Assembly: GCA_016783125.1 (NCBI GenBank)
Contig: JADHXE010000009.1
Span: 1 to 35,131 of the forward strand
Reading direction: 5' to 3'
Source of the DNA: Anaerolineales bacterium
GTDB taxonomy: Bacteria > Chloroflexota > Anaerolineae > Anaerolineales > UBA11858
Length of the DNA: 35,131 nt
Numbering within the stretch: position 1 is the stretch's first letter; each line of letters opens with the position of its first letter. The notes under the pieces are model-generated. The model ran no database searches. It was not told the origin of the DNA and saw only the letters and a program-made list of their open reading frames with translations. The translations under genes were made by a program, and so were the position numbers. This document shows, piece by piece, positions 15,260 through 24,031 of this stretch.

Positions 15260-17653
15260 ATGGGCAATACAATTCAGCAAGTTCTAACGGCGTTGACCAC
15301 TTTTCCAGGCAACCTGATCTATCATATGGCCCTGGCCTTTTCGATTGCCGGTGCCTTACAAGGGGCCGTGAATCTTTGGCGCGATAGCGAATTCCCCCAA
15401 GGACGGCGCATGGTGATCGGCCTCGGGCTAATGATGGGGTTGCGCTTCGTTCTTTTCCTCAGCGCGGGACTCGCCCAACAAGGCCTCTCCAACCCACACG
15501 TGCTATTGCCTGTCTTAGATCGCACCGCCACAACTTTGAGCCTGACGATCATCCTCTGGCTGTGGATTTTCCCTGAACCCACGCGTCTCGCTGATGCTGC
15601 CAGCGGATTATTAGGGTTGCTAACGGCTGCGGCCGCGGCACTCAGTTGGGCATGGTGGTTTGGTCACTACACCGAATCAGCTTTCAACGCATCCTGGTTA
15701 GACCTTGGCTGGGAAATCTTCGCCATCGCGCTGCTCATTTTAGGTCTGACCCTGCTCATTCTCCGACGCCCCAATGGCTGGGAATACGGCCTCGGTATGA
15801 TGATCATCGTCAGCTTGGGGCATATCCTACATCTGATCGTACCGCAAGCCGACAGCGACTTCCCCGGTTTTGTGCGTTTAGCCCAAATGGCCGCCTATCC
15901 GATATTATTCTCATTACCTCGGAGATTTAATCTCCCCCCAAAAGAAGTACCTGTAATCGAAGCAGCACCTGTTGTAATTCAACAACCCATCATCCATGAA
16001 CGGCCTCGTTATGGTATCGAACCTGAATACTTCAAGACTTTATTATCCATACTCGGCGAATCCTCAGGACCCCAACTGTGCAAAGCGATCTCCCAAACTG
16101 TGGCCGAAACCATGTTATCGGATATCTGCTTGGTGATCTTGCCCCCTGGCAGCAGCGGAGAGTTCTACATCCAATGTGGTTATGATCTCATCCGTGAAGA
16201 GGCACTTGGGAGCATGTCGCTTGACCCAGAACAATTACCATTGCTGAGTTCAGCGATGAAAAAATCTCGCCCTCTGCGCTTGCCTGCCAGCAGCACCTCG
16301 CAAGACCTGACCAGCATTGGGAATATCTTAGGCCTGGGAAGCACCGGACACCTTTTGGCAGGGTTCGTGCAAAGCCCGGAGGGTGAATCGTCCTTGGGCA
16401 TTTTACTGCTCTCTCCACATTCCGACCGCCGTTGGAGTAGAGAAGATCAAAACTACCTCGAACAGATCAGCGAGGGATTGGCCCCGATCTTGCATCGAGC
16501 TAAGCAATGGGAATCAACTCAAGAAGAGTTAGAGAAAACCAAAAATAACCTGCAAACTTTCCAGGCCATGCTGGAAGAAACCCAGGTTGAGAACCAAACC
16601 CTGACGTCGGAAAAAGACACCATCAGCAGAGAAGTTCTCGGTGAAGAGAAATCAGACGAGTTAGATTCCCTAAAAGACGATCAAAAGAAAGCTCAAGATA
16701 CCATCGCGCGTCTACAAGTCGAAAACCGACGTTTGGGTGAGATGGTCGAAGGCCTGATCGCCGAGGCCGATACTCACGAACTGACAACCTCTGGTCAGCT
16801 CAAAAAAGAGCTGCAACAAACTCTGGAAGAAATTGCTGCCCTCAAGAATCAACTGGTTACAGTTGAAGAGCAAGCCATAGAAAGGACTGGTTTACCCGAA
16901 GTGGCTGGGGCCGTGTCGGAAGAACAGGTTGAAGTGTTTGCATCCATCGCTCAAGATTTACGCCAGCCCATGTCCTCTATCGTAGGCTACACCGACCTGC
17001 TGCTTGGTGAATCCGTAGGTATTCTTGGCGCGCTGCAACGCAAATTCTTGGAGCGCATCCGGGCATCGACCGAACGCCTGGAGATGTTGCTGGACGATTT
17101 ACTTCGAATCAATGTGCTGGATAGCAAGCAGCTCAAACTCAATCCCGAAGCGGTTGATCTCGGCAACGCCATTGACAAAGCTATCGCCGACACCAGCGCC
17201 CAGATGAGAGAGAAGAATATTATTTTGCGCGTCGATCTCCCCGACACAATGCCGCACATTCATGCCGACCGTGATGCCCTGCAGCAAATCCTGATCCACC
17301 TGCTGAAGAACGCCGGCGCGGTCTCTCCCGTAGAAGGAGAAATCTACCTGCGAGCAGACATCCAGGATGCGGAAAACGAGCGCGATTATGTGCTCATCCA
17401 GGTTGCCGATCAGGGCGGGGGCATCCCCAAAGATGATTTGCCGCGCGTCTTCTCCCGGTTATACCGCGCTGACAACCCCCTTATTGAAGGCATCGGCGAC
17501 ACCGGGGTAGGGCTGTCGATTGCTAAAACCCTGGTCGAATCCCATGAGGGGCGCATTTGGGTGGATACGGAAATGGGCAGGGGCTCTGCTTTCAACTTGT
17601 TGCTGCCCCTCTCTGACGGGGATTCCGCCCAAGACGGGGAAAGGCATTCTTGA
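15260..17653 (+). CDS. Multi-TM sensor histidine kinase lacking the phosphoacceptor His
   Basis: A 797-aa protein. Residues ~15-225 hold about seven hydrophobic helices; ~260-410 looks like a GAF-type domain; ~415-550 is a long coiled coil rich in Glu and Lys; then a dimerisation helix pair and a HATPase_c domain. The ATP-binding boxes are present: N box LLKNAGA, D box VADQGGGIP, G2 box GDTGVGLSIAK. The H box reads ASIAQDLRQPMSS where kinases have VSHELRTP, so Gln565 (codon CAA at 16952) stands in place of His. It may bind ATP and sense without autophosphorylating. Its TGA overlaps the ATG of the LysM gene, so the two are co-translated; an envelope-sensing role is inferred from that. Confidence 0.87.
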   Translation: MGNTIQQVLTALTTFPGNLIYHMALAFSIAGALQGAVNLWRDSEFPQGRRMVIGLGLMMGLRFVLFLSAGLAQQGLSNPHVLLPVLDRTATTLSLTIILWLWIFPEPTRLADAASGLLGLLTAAAAALSWAWWFGHYTESAFNASWLDLGWEIFAIALLILGLTLLILRRPNGWEYGLGMMIIVSLGHILHLIVPQADSDFPGFVRLAQMAAYPILFSLPRRFNLPPKEVPVIEAAPVVIQQPIIHERPRYGIEPEYFKTLLSILGESSGPQLCKAISQTVAETMLSDICLVILPPGSSGEFYIQCGYDLIREEALGSMSLDPEQLPLLSSAMKKSRPLRLPASSTSQDLTSIGNILGLGSTGHLLAGFVQSPEGESSLGILLLSPHSDRRWSREDQNYLEQISEGLAPILHRAKQWESTQEELEKTKNNLQTFQAMLEETQVENQTLTSEKDTISREVLGEEKSDELDSLKDDQKKAQDTIARLQVENRRLGEMVEGLIAEADTHELTTSGQLKKELQQTLEEIAALKNQLVTVEEQAIERTGLPEVAGAVSEEQVEVFASIAQDLRQPMSSIVGYTDLLLGESVGILGALQRKFLERIRASTERLEMLLDDLLRINVLDSKQLKLNPEAVDLGNAIDKAIADTSAQMREKNIILRVDLPDTMPHIHADRDALQQILIHLLKNAGAVSPVEGEIYLRADIQDAENERDYVLIQVADQGGGIPKDDLPRVFSRLYRADNPLIEGIGDTGVGLSIAKTLVESHEGRIWVDTEMGRGSAFNLLLPLSDGDSAQDGERHS

Positions 17654-18570
17654 TGATCCTGCGCCGTGAGCTTGTCCTGGGGTTGGTCACCGCCTTGACC
17701 TCCACAGTGATCCTCGGTGGGAGTCTCGTCCTGGCTGTGGCTGAGGACCAGACATTGATCGCCCAAATCCCAGCGGATACGAATACGGCTACGGTTACGC
17801 CATCACCTACGCTCTCCCCCACCCCCTTACCGACCCAAAAACCTGGGGAGCCTACGTATACAGCTTCTCCAACTTCCTCACCTACTGAGCCCCCGACTTC
17901 AACACCAGAAACCCCGCCCCCCACGTCTTGCCCACCCCCCTCGGGGTGGGAACAAATTACCGTCAATCAAGGGGACACTTTGGACAGTCTGGCAGCCAAA
18001 CACAATACCACGGCTGAAGAATTATCAGAAGCGAACTGTTTATTGGTTAGCAATCTGCCCCCCGGGAGCAAGATCTACGCCCCAAAACTGCCTCCCACCC
18101 CAACCTACGTCACGTGCGGCCCGCCCCCAGGGTGGGTGTACTACACCGTCAAATCGGGGGATAATCTCTATCGCATCGGTCTGGCATACGGGGTTAGCGT
18201 TTATCAGTTACAGCAGGCCAACTGTCTCGGCTCATCGACCTATATCCGCACTGGTCAGCAGATATTCGTCCCCAATGTGCCCACTGTAGCAGTCAGCGCC
18301 ACACCCACATCGACCGCCTCGGCGACCGCGACAGCGACAACAGCACCAGCGACCGCTACCGCGACGGCCACGGCAACCGCGGGCGGCGCACCAACTGCTA
18401 GCGCAACGCCCACCGCTAGCCCCACGAATACGACCGTACCAACGGCTACCGCAACGGCAACAACGGTGCCCACTGAGACGGCAACACTATTGCCCACAGC
18501 AACCGATACTCCCGTGCCAACCGAGACCGCGACACCTGTTCCATCTGCTACCGCAACAGAAACACCTTAG
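17653..18570 (+). CDS. LysM-domain cell-envelope protein with Thr-rich tail
   Basis: A 305-aa exported protein. Residues ~8-30 form a signal or anchor helix (LGLVTALTSTVILGGSLVLA), followed by a Pro/Thr/Ser linker. LysM 1 (ITVNQGDTLDSLAAKHNTTA) and LysM 2 (YTVKSGDNLYRIGLAYGVSV) each follow a C-PPP-GW-like motif and each contain ANCL, so each LysM probably has a disulfide. LysM domains bind peptidoglycan or other GlcNAc polymers. The C-terminal ~80 residues are almost only Thr, Ala, Pro and Ser. The ATG at 17653 overlaps the kinase stop (TGATG), implying translational coupling; a TTG one codon earlier is also possible. The kinase probably monitors something connected with this wall-binding protein (inference). 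Confidence 0.88.
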   Translation: MILRRELVLGLVTALTSTVILGGSLVLAVAEDQTLIAQIPADTNTATVTPSPTLSPTPLPTQKPGEPTYTASPTSSPTEPPTSTPETPPPTSCPPPSGWEQITVNQGDTLDSLAAKHNTTAEELSEANCLLVSNLPPGSKIYAPKLPPTPTYVTCGPPPGWVYYTVKSGDNLYRIGLAYGVSVYQLQQANCLGSSTYIRTGQQIFVPNVPTVAVSATPTSTASATATATTAPATATATATATAGGAPTASATPTASPTNTTVPTATATATTVPTETATLLPTATDTPVPTETATPVPSATATETP

Positions 18571-18615
18571 GGGATATTCAGACAGTCCTGATCTAGCACA
18601 CATCAAAACACTACC

Positions 18616-19692
18616 ATGATGACTTCGCGCAAACGCCTGCTCTGGATACTCCTCATCCCATCGCTCATTCTGGCCTGTGTATCACCAGGATTGGTCGGCG
18701 CTATTCCTGCAAATATTGAGGATTCTAATCCCCAGGCGACCGCCGCTAAGGCGGCTCTGGTAACGGTTCCCCCGGATGCCACACCCACGCCAACCCCCTT
18801 CCTGCCGGTTCCCCCGACGCCGACCTATATCCCAACGGCTTTCCCTACCCCTGAGCCTACCGCAACCCCCAAGCCCGAGGTTGATACTCAGCCGGTAAGC
18901 GGCGGGGACACTTCTCCCGCTGATCTAATCAACTATCCCCAGGATCAAATCAATATTCTCTTATTAGGTTCAGATCAACGCGTGGGCGAGATCGGTTTCC
19001 GAACCGACACGATCATCCTGCTCAGTATCAACACACGCAACAAAACTGCCAGTATGGTGTCATTCCCACGCGACCTGTACATCTACATCCCCGGCTATAC
19101 ATACAATCGCATAAATACGGTGATGTATTACGGCGGTTTCCCGCTCATGACCCAAACCCTGCAGCACAATTTCGGGGTCCGGGTTGACCATTATATTTTG
19201 GTTGGATTGAATGCTTTCATTGAAACCATCGACAGTTTGGGGGGCATCAACGTCCAGGTGGGTGAAAAACTGACCGATCAACGCACAGGCCATGGATACT
19301 ACACTGTCAAGCCCGGCCAAGTTCTAATGAGTGGAGCGGATGCTTTATGGTACGTGCGCTCCCGCTACACCACCAGCGATTTCGACCGCACCCGCCGCCA
19401 GCAAGAAGTGATCCAGGCTTTAGGAGATCGATTGCTAAGCATGAATGCGCTGGAGAGCGCCGACGAGCTTTACGATATTTATTCCAAATACGTCAGTTCA
19501 GATATGAAGTGGATAGACATTGCACCAATGGTCCCATTGGCTGCTCAGATTGGGGACCCAGACGACATCCAACGCTATGCGATTGGCCGCGGTCATGTGA
19601 TTCCCTGGACAACTCCCGGCGGCGCGCAGGTGCTGCTGCCCCAGGAAGGAGCCATTATCTCTATGCTGCGGCAAGCGGTTGGGGTGCCGTAA
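18616..19692 (+). CDS. LytR-CpsA-Psr (LCP) family protein, probable lipoprotein
   Basis: LCP enzymes move undecaprenyl-phosphate-linked glycopolymers onto the cell wall. In this 358-aa protein the LCP domain runs from about residue 110 (INILLLGSDQR) through DTIILLSINT, SFPRDLYI and YVRSRYTTSDFDRTRRQQ, with the Arg and Asp positions typical for binding the lipid diphosphate. The N-terminus has a basic start, a hydrophobic run and LILAC, a plausible lipobox, where most LCP proteins have a plain membrane anchor. A Pro/Thr-rich linker (45-100) follows. It starts 45 nt after the LysM gene with no terminator between and no clear ribosome site, so it is probably in the same envelope operon. Confidence 0.9.
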   Translation: MMTSRKRLLWILLIPSLILACVSPGLVGAIPANIEDSNPQATAAKAALVTVPPDATPTPTPFLPVPPTPTYIPTAFPTPEPTATPKPEVDTQPVSGGDTSPADLINYPQDQINILLLGSDQRVGEIGFRTDTIILLSINTRNKTASMVSFPRDLYIYIPGYTYNRINTVMYYGGFPLMTQTLQHNFGVRVDHYILVGLNAFIETIDSLGGINVQVGEKLTDQRTGHGYYTVKPGQVLMSGADALWYVRSRYTTSDFDRTRRQQEVIQALGDRLLSMNALESADELYDIYSKYVSSDMKWIDIAPMVPLAAQIGDPDDIQRYAIGRGHVIPWTTPGGAQVLLPQEGAIISMLRQAVGVP

Positions 19693-19716
19693 GAAACCCA
19701 CGGCTCTCCAAAAATA

Positions 19717-19725
19717 TGCTATAAC
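19717..19725 (+). promoter_or_regulatory. Extended -10 promoter of the barrel-hydrolase gene
   Basis: TGCTATAAC is an extended -10 in the gap after the LCP gene. Downstream, TTGAC-aat-GTCAA (19739-19751) is a small perfect inverted repeat that would lie in the early leader and could be an operator. A hairpin AGGGGA...TCCCCT (19766-19785) precedes the ribosome site. Confidence 0.4.
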
Positions 19726-19802
19726 TTAGTTATCTACTTTGACAATGTCAAGTTTCACTACCGAAGGGGAGATAACCTGATCCCCTGCTGAGGAGGAGAC
19801 CT

Positions 19803-20915
19803 ATGACCCTGCAAGGCAAAGGTTTTTATATCTGGAAAATCAAAGATTGCGAAGGCGGTGACGCCGGTAAAATCGCCAGCGTAGCGAAAGCGGCTGGTCT
19901 CAGTCACGTTCTGATCAAGATCGCCGATGGCATCTACACTTATAACTATGACTGGAATAGGCGCGTTGACCTGGTGCCCCCCGTCGCCAACGCCTTGCGG
20001 GCTAAAGGCATCCAGGTTTGGGGATGGCACTATATCTATGGGGATAATCCCAGCAAGGAAGCCAGCATCGCCATTCAGCGCATCAAAGGCCTCAACTTGG
20101 ATGGTTACGTTCTCGACGTCGAACATCAATATAAAGAACCCGGCAAAGCCACAGCGGCGAAGACCTTTATGCGTGATCTGCGTAATGGGATTGGCAATAA
20201 TTTCCCCGTGGCCCTTTCTTCTTATCGCTTCCCCTCCCTGCACCCCATCCCATGGAACGAATTCCTCGAGAAGTGCGACTACAACATGCCGCAAGTGTAT
20301 TGGATGGGCGCGCATAACCCCGGATCGCAGCTGGCCAGAACATTGAACGAGTTCGCCAGCCTGAAATACCGCCCTCCGATCATTCCCACCGGGGCAGCAT
20401 TCACCGAACACGGCTGGACCCCAACCACCCAAGATGTGCAGGAGTTCCTGGTCACGGCCCGGTCATTCAACCTCAGCGCGGCTAATTTTTGGGAATGGTG
20501 GAACGCCCGCGTGGTACTGACACCCAAACACCAGATTTGGAACATCATTGCCCAGTACGATTGGGCAGGCGGCGGGGTGCAGGATATCACTGCTAAATAC
20601 GTCGAAGCCCTCAACGACCACGATCACAACAAGGTTGCCGAACTGTACACAGATCGAGCCGTGCATGTCACCTCGGCACGAACCATCGTCGGCAAAGAAA
20701 GAATCCGCGCCTGGTATCGAACTTTCTTCTCCAGTATTCTGCCCAATGGTGTTTTCACTCTGACTGGCTTTTCCGGCTCTGGCAACTCCCGCCATCTCTC
20801 CTGGACAGCCCGTTCGAGTGTTGGAAACGTCAACAACGGTAATGATACCTTCGGCCTAATCGACGACAAGATCACCTACCACTACCTTCACTATACGATC
20901 TCTAAATCTCATTAG
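19803..20915 (+). CDS. TIM-barrel glycoside-hydrolase-like protein with NTF2/SnoaL-like C-terminus
   Basis: A 370-aa protein. Residues ~1-255 look like a TIM barrel of the glycoside hydrolase type: GKGFYIWKI, HVLIKIADG, VWGWHYIYG, LDGYVLDVEH (an acidic D-x-E at a strand end, likely catalytic), VALSSYRFP, MPQVYWMGA and NFWEWWNA follow one another as barrel strands. Residues ~262-370 resemble an NTF2/SnoaL-like alpha-plus-beta domain (AKYVEALNDHDHNKVAELYTD, IRAWYRTFF). No signal peptide is visible, which is odd for a wall hydrolase; it may be cytoplasmic or leave by another route. A very strong ribosome site (GAGGAGGAG) precedes the ATG. Family assignment is from fold pattern only. Confidence 0.68.
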   Translation: MTLQGKGFYIWKIKDCEGGDAGKIASVAKAAGLSHVLIKIADGIYTYNYDWNRRVDLVPPVANALRAKGIQVWGWHYIYGDNPSKEASIAIQRIKGLNLDGYVLDVEHQYKEPGKATAAKTFMRDLRNGIGNNFPVALSSYRFPSLHPIPWNEFLEKCDYNMPQVYWMGAHNPGSQLARTLNEFASLKYRPPIIPTGAAFTEHGWTPTTQDVQEFLVTARSFNLSAANFWEWWNARVVLTPKHQIWNIIAQYDWAGGGVQDITAKYVEALNDHDHNKVAELYTDRAVHVTSARTIVGKERIRAWYRTFFSSILPNGVFTLTGFSGSGNSRHLSWTARSSVGNVNNGNDTFGLIDDKITYHYLHYTISKSH

Positions 20916-20964
20916 GTGGGATGCACCTTCTTCTGGTTACGATGCTCTCTGCGTTTGGCTTCAG

Positions 20965-21009
20965 GACGTGGAACGTCGTCACAAGCGTTCCACCGCGGAG
21001 CAGTGGAAC
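20965..21009. repeat. Two-hairpin REP-like unit, copy 4
   Basis: Small hairpin GACGT-gga-ACGTC (20965-20977), 9 nt, then large hairpin GTTCCAC/GTGGAAC (20987-21009) with loop CGCGGAGCA. Same order and spacing as the units at 149 and 5139. Its 3' half is the first unit of the tandem array that follows. Confidence 0.75.
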
Positions 21010-21107
21010 GAGCCATAGGTATACGGAACAGTGGAACGAGCCATAGACATACGGAGCAGTGGAACGAGCTATAGACATGCGGAGCAGTAGAACGAGCTAT
21101 AGGGTGA
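20996..21107. repeat. 28-bp tandem repeat, four copies
   Basis: Four head-to-tail copies of a 28-bp unit start at 20996, 21024, 21052 and 21080. Each contains CGGAGCAGTGGAACGAGC with one to three changes, then CATAGACATA-like sequence. There are no spacers. The array appears to have grown from the 3' half of the REP-like hairpin at 20987. The rest of the 20916-21329 gap holds a terminator (21109) and the word CTTCGTGTTTCTTCGTGTCC (21259), also known from dispersed repeats; I see no gene. Confidence 0.88.
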
Positions 21108-21108
21108 T

Positions 21109-21148
21109 AAAAAAATCCCCGGGGAGTAGTGCAGGCTCCAAGGGGATT
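21109..21148 (-). terminator. Intrinsic terminator of gyrA
   Basis: On the minus strand AATCCCC-tt-GGAG pairs with CTCC-cc-GGGGATT around a 9-nt loop and is followed by a run of T (21109-21115). It lies about 180 nt beyond the gyrA stop. Confidence 0.7.
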
Positions 21149-21329
21149 CTGTTCTATAGGAAGGAGAACCAACCCTACCTCCCGCGTGACACCTGGTTTT
21201 CTACAGTTGATTACATCCTCAACTTGGATCAACCTAAAAAAGGAAAAACCAAAACTCCCTTCGTGTTTCTTCGTGTCCTTAGTGGTTCAATCTTTGCCCA
21301 TCGCCTTAAGATATTTCAGGTAACAAGCA

Positions 21330-23780
21330 TCAATTTGATTTCTTCAAAGGCCTGGGCACATCCCAGGGAACTGACATCTCCAAAATCTGATCCCCAGAAC
21401 GGACCTCCAGCACGGATTTGCCGCGCACTGCCACCCGGGTTTGCACGGGGGCATCCCCCAGGCTAACCATCTTAGCAGCAAATTTCTTCAAGTGAAGTGT
21501 GACTTGTTTGGTCTTCGTACCAATCACACAGCCCATCAGGCTGGCGTCAGCGGGAAGTTTCCAGGCAATGACCCCTTTGCCATAACGTCCTTGAACTGGA
21601 AAATCTTCCTGTTTCACTCGCTTAGCCCGTCCATCGGAGGCTAATAAGAGTACTTCGCCGCGTTGAGGTATCAACTCAGCGCCAACGACTTCATCCCCTT
21701 TATCTAATTTGATGCCCATCACGCCAGCAGCTACCAACCCCATCGGGCGCACATCCTCTTCGGAGAAACGGATAGCCATTCCACTGGAGGCTGCCAACAA
21801 GATATCTTTCTGTCCATCCGTCAAACGGATCCACCCTAAACGGTCGCCATCATTTACTTTAACCAGGGTAAAGGGTGTCGCGGCTGGGCCAGGCAGTTCC
21901 GCGGCGGCAGACTTTTTGACCATCCCCTGGCGAGTGATCGAGAGCACGTACCAGCCTTCGTCTAGTTGATCCTTGGAAGGCAGGGTAAAGATCACAGCTA
22001 GTTTATCCTTATCGGTCAGGGCGGAGACCAGGTGGAACGGTACGCCATCATCAGGCTTGTCCGTTTCCGGAATCGAGAGCACGGGCAGCGAAGCCGTCTG
22101 GCCGTCTTCAGTGACCAGATACAACGTGTCGCGCGTGTTCACCCGGATCAATTGTTTCGGCACAGCGCTGCCACTGATGCGCGGCCGGGCATCTTTCAGC
22201 GTGCGTGAGATCAATCCCTTGGATGTCTGCGAGACCCAAACCGTCTGGTCAGGAGCCAGACTGCTCAGGCGCACAGGGATATCTTCCTTATCACCCTCAA
22301 CTGTGATGATCTGCGTGCGGCGCAGATCGCCGTACTCTTCTTTGACCGCCTGTAGTTCATCGGAGATGATTTTGCGCATTTTGGTGGGCGATTTCAACAA
22401 AGCTACTAAAGCCCTGATCTTGGCTTTGACGACTTTATACTCTTGCTCGATTTTTTTCCGCTCCAGGGCCGCCAATCGCCGCAAGGGCATATCCAAAATC
22501 GCTTGAGCCTGCTCATCGCTGAGTTTGAAGCGGCGGCGGAGGTTCTGTTTGGCCGTATCCACCCGGCGTGATTTGCGGATGATGTCTATAACTTCATCCA
22601 GATTGGTCAGGGCAATCATCAACCCGGATAGAATATGTTCCCGCTTGCGGGCGCGCTCAAGTTCATACTCGCTGCGCCGCTTGATGATCTCCAGACGGTG
22701 ATTCAAATAAACCCGCAGTGCCTGCTTCAAGTTGAGCATGCGCGGCTCCCCCTCTACGAGGGCCAGCATGATCAAGCTGAAGGTCGTTCGCATGGTGCTG
22801 TATTTAAAGAGCTCTTCCAACACCCCTTCAGGATCAACGGTTTTGGTCAGCTCGATCACCACGCGCACGCCCTGACGATCTGATTCATCGCGCAAGTCGG
22901 CAATGCCTTCGATCTTCTCTTCGCGTGCCAGGGTAGCGATACGTTCCAGCAGGGTGGTCTTATTGACCATGTAGGGAATCTCCGTCACCACGATACGGTG
23001 ACGCCCCCGGCTCATCTCCTCTATATGAGCGCGCGCCCGCACTCTAATGCGTCCGCGCCCCGAACCATAAGCCTTTTGCAACCCCCCATCTTCAGTCTGA
23101 TCGATGACAATACCGCCCGTTGGGAAATCAGGCCCCTTGATAAATTTCATCAAATCGGCCACGCTGATGTCATCGAGTTTCTTCCAGTTCTCCAGCATGT
23201 AAATCAAGGCATTCATCACCTCCCCCAGGTTATGAGGAGGAATGCTGGTTGACATACCCACCGCGATACCAGTGATCCCGTTTACCAATAAATTCGGTAA
23301 GGCAGCTGGCAGTACATTTGGCTCAGTCAGGGTGTCATCGAAATTCGTCGAAAAATCAACCGTGGCCTTGTCGATGTCGGACAACATGTGCGTGGCCAAG
23401 GGGGCCATGCGGGCTTCGGTATACCGCATAGCCGCGGGGGAATCCCCATCCATGCTGCCGAAGTTGCCCTGCCCATCCACCAGTTGATAGCGCATGGAGA
23501 AATCCTGCGCCATCCGAGCCATGGCATCATAGACAGCCATATCACCGTGGGGGTGATACTTACCCAAAACTTCACCAACGATACGGGCAGATTTTTTATA
23601 GGTTGAGTCCTGCCGGATGCCCATATCATGCATTGCATAAAGGATGCGGCGATGCACTGGTTTGAGGCCATCCCGCGCGTCGGGCAAGGCGCGCGAGACA
23701 ATTACGCTCATGGCATAGTCCAGATAGGACTGCTGCATTTCCTCATCGATGTCGATCTTGCGAATTAAACCGATCTCCAT
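21330..23780 (-). CDS. gyrA: DNA gyrase subunit A (or topoisomerase IV subunit A)
   Basis: Type IIA topoisomerase breakage-reunion subunit, 816 aa. The N-terminal domain has [31 protein letters not shown] and the catalytic tyrosine Y120 in [11 protein letters not shown] long coiled-coil and tower region follows (to ~490), then six-bladed C-terminal repeats from about [13 protein letters not shown]. The gyrase-specific box QRRGGKG appears as QGRYGKG, a degenerate form. The residue matching E. coli GyrA Ser83 is Met81, next to a conserved Asp85. The ATG at 23780 is chosen: GGAG lies 6 nt upstream, while the earlier in-frame start is a TTG. It stands apart from gyrB. The degenerate box leaves gyrase versus topo IV open. 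Confidence 0.9.
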   Translation of the reverse strand: MEIGLIRKIDIDEEMQQSYLDYAMSVIVSRALPDARDGLKPVHRRILYAMHDMGIRQDSTYKKSARIVGEVLGKYHPHGDMAVYDAMARMAQDFSMRYQLVDGQGNFGSMDGDSPAAMRYTEARMAPLATHMLSDIDKATVDFSTNFDDTLTEPNVLPAALPNLLVNGITGIAVGMSTSIPPHNLGEVMNALIYMLENWKKLDDISVADLMKFIKGPDFPTGGIVIDQTEDGGLQKAYGSGRGRIRVRARAHIEEMSRGRHRIVVTEIPYMVNKTTLLERIATLAREEKIEGIADLRDESDRQGVRVVIELTKTVDPEGVLEELFKYSTMRTTFSLIMLALVEGEPRMLNLKQALRVYLNHRLEIIKRRSEYELERARKREHILSGLMIALTNLDEVIDIIRKSRRVDTAKQNLRRRFKLSDEQAQAILDMPLRRLAALERKKIEQEYKVVKAKIRALVALLKSPTKMRKIISDELQAVKEEYGDLRRTQIITVEGDKEDIPVRLSSLAPDQTVWVSQTSKGLISRTLKDARPRISGSAVPKQLIRVNTRDTLYLVTEDGQTASLPVLSIPETDKPDDGVPFHLVSALTDKDKLAVIFTLPSKDQLDEGWYVLSITRQGMVKKSAAAELPGPAATPFTLVKVNDGDRLGWIRLTDGQKDILLAASSGMAIRFSEEDVRPMGLVAAGVMGIKLDKGDEVVGAELIPQRGEVLLLASDGRAKRVKQEDFPVQGRYGKGVIAWKLPADASLMGCVIGTKTKQVTLHLKKFAAKMVSLGDAPVQTRVAVRGKSVLEVRSGDQILEMSVPWDVPRPLKKSN

Positions 23781-23810
23781 GGAACACTCCAAAAAAATTT
23801 TTATGGGGGC

Positions 23811-23928
23811 ATTTCAAATGAGTTGGAGATGTTATTTCGTATTGCGTATCGCTTATTGCGTATCGACGAATACGCAATACGAAATACGGAATACGCAGCA
23901 AGGCGCTCAACTAAAATGAAACACACCC
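23811..23928. repeat. Second-family palindrome, copy 2
   Basis: Left outer arm ATTTCAAATGAGTTGGAG (23811-23828), a core of repeated ATTGCGTATCG and its complement (23830-23885), and right outer arm CTCAACTAAAATGAAACACA then CCC (to 23928). The right-hand half, including CGCAGCAAGGCGCTCAACT, is nearly identical to 32863-32899. It separates the rpoC terminator from the gyrA start. Confidence 0.82.
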
Positions 23929-23972
23929 AAATCTTATTATTGAAACATTTGTGCGACGATTATAACATGAAC

Positions 23973-24010
23973 AAAAAATCCCCTCTCACTTGAAAAAAGT
24001 GGGAGGGGAT
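23973..24010 (-). terminator. Intrinsic terminator of rpoC
   Basis: A 14-bp stem, ATCCCCTCTCACTT/AAGTGGGAGGGGAT (one mismatch or G-U), with a 5-nt loop and TTTTTT on the minus strand, 20 nt beyond the rpoC stop. Confidence 0.93.
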
Positions 24011-24031
24011 CAATTTCACTCGAGAATTCCC

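Noticed and set aside
18290-18570. Minisatellite or mobile repeat in the LysM gene
   Set aside because: The repetitive DNA only encodes a Thr/Ala/Pro-rich tail, common in exported proteins of this type.
19758-20432. 224-codon antisense frame opposite the barrel protein
   Set aside because: Shadow frame; no ribosome site and no family resemblance.
20996-21107. CRISPR-like array
   Set aside because: The 28-bp units are directly adjacent with no spacers, and there are no cas genes in the window.
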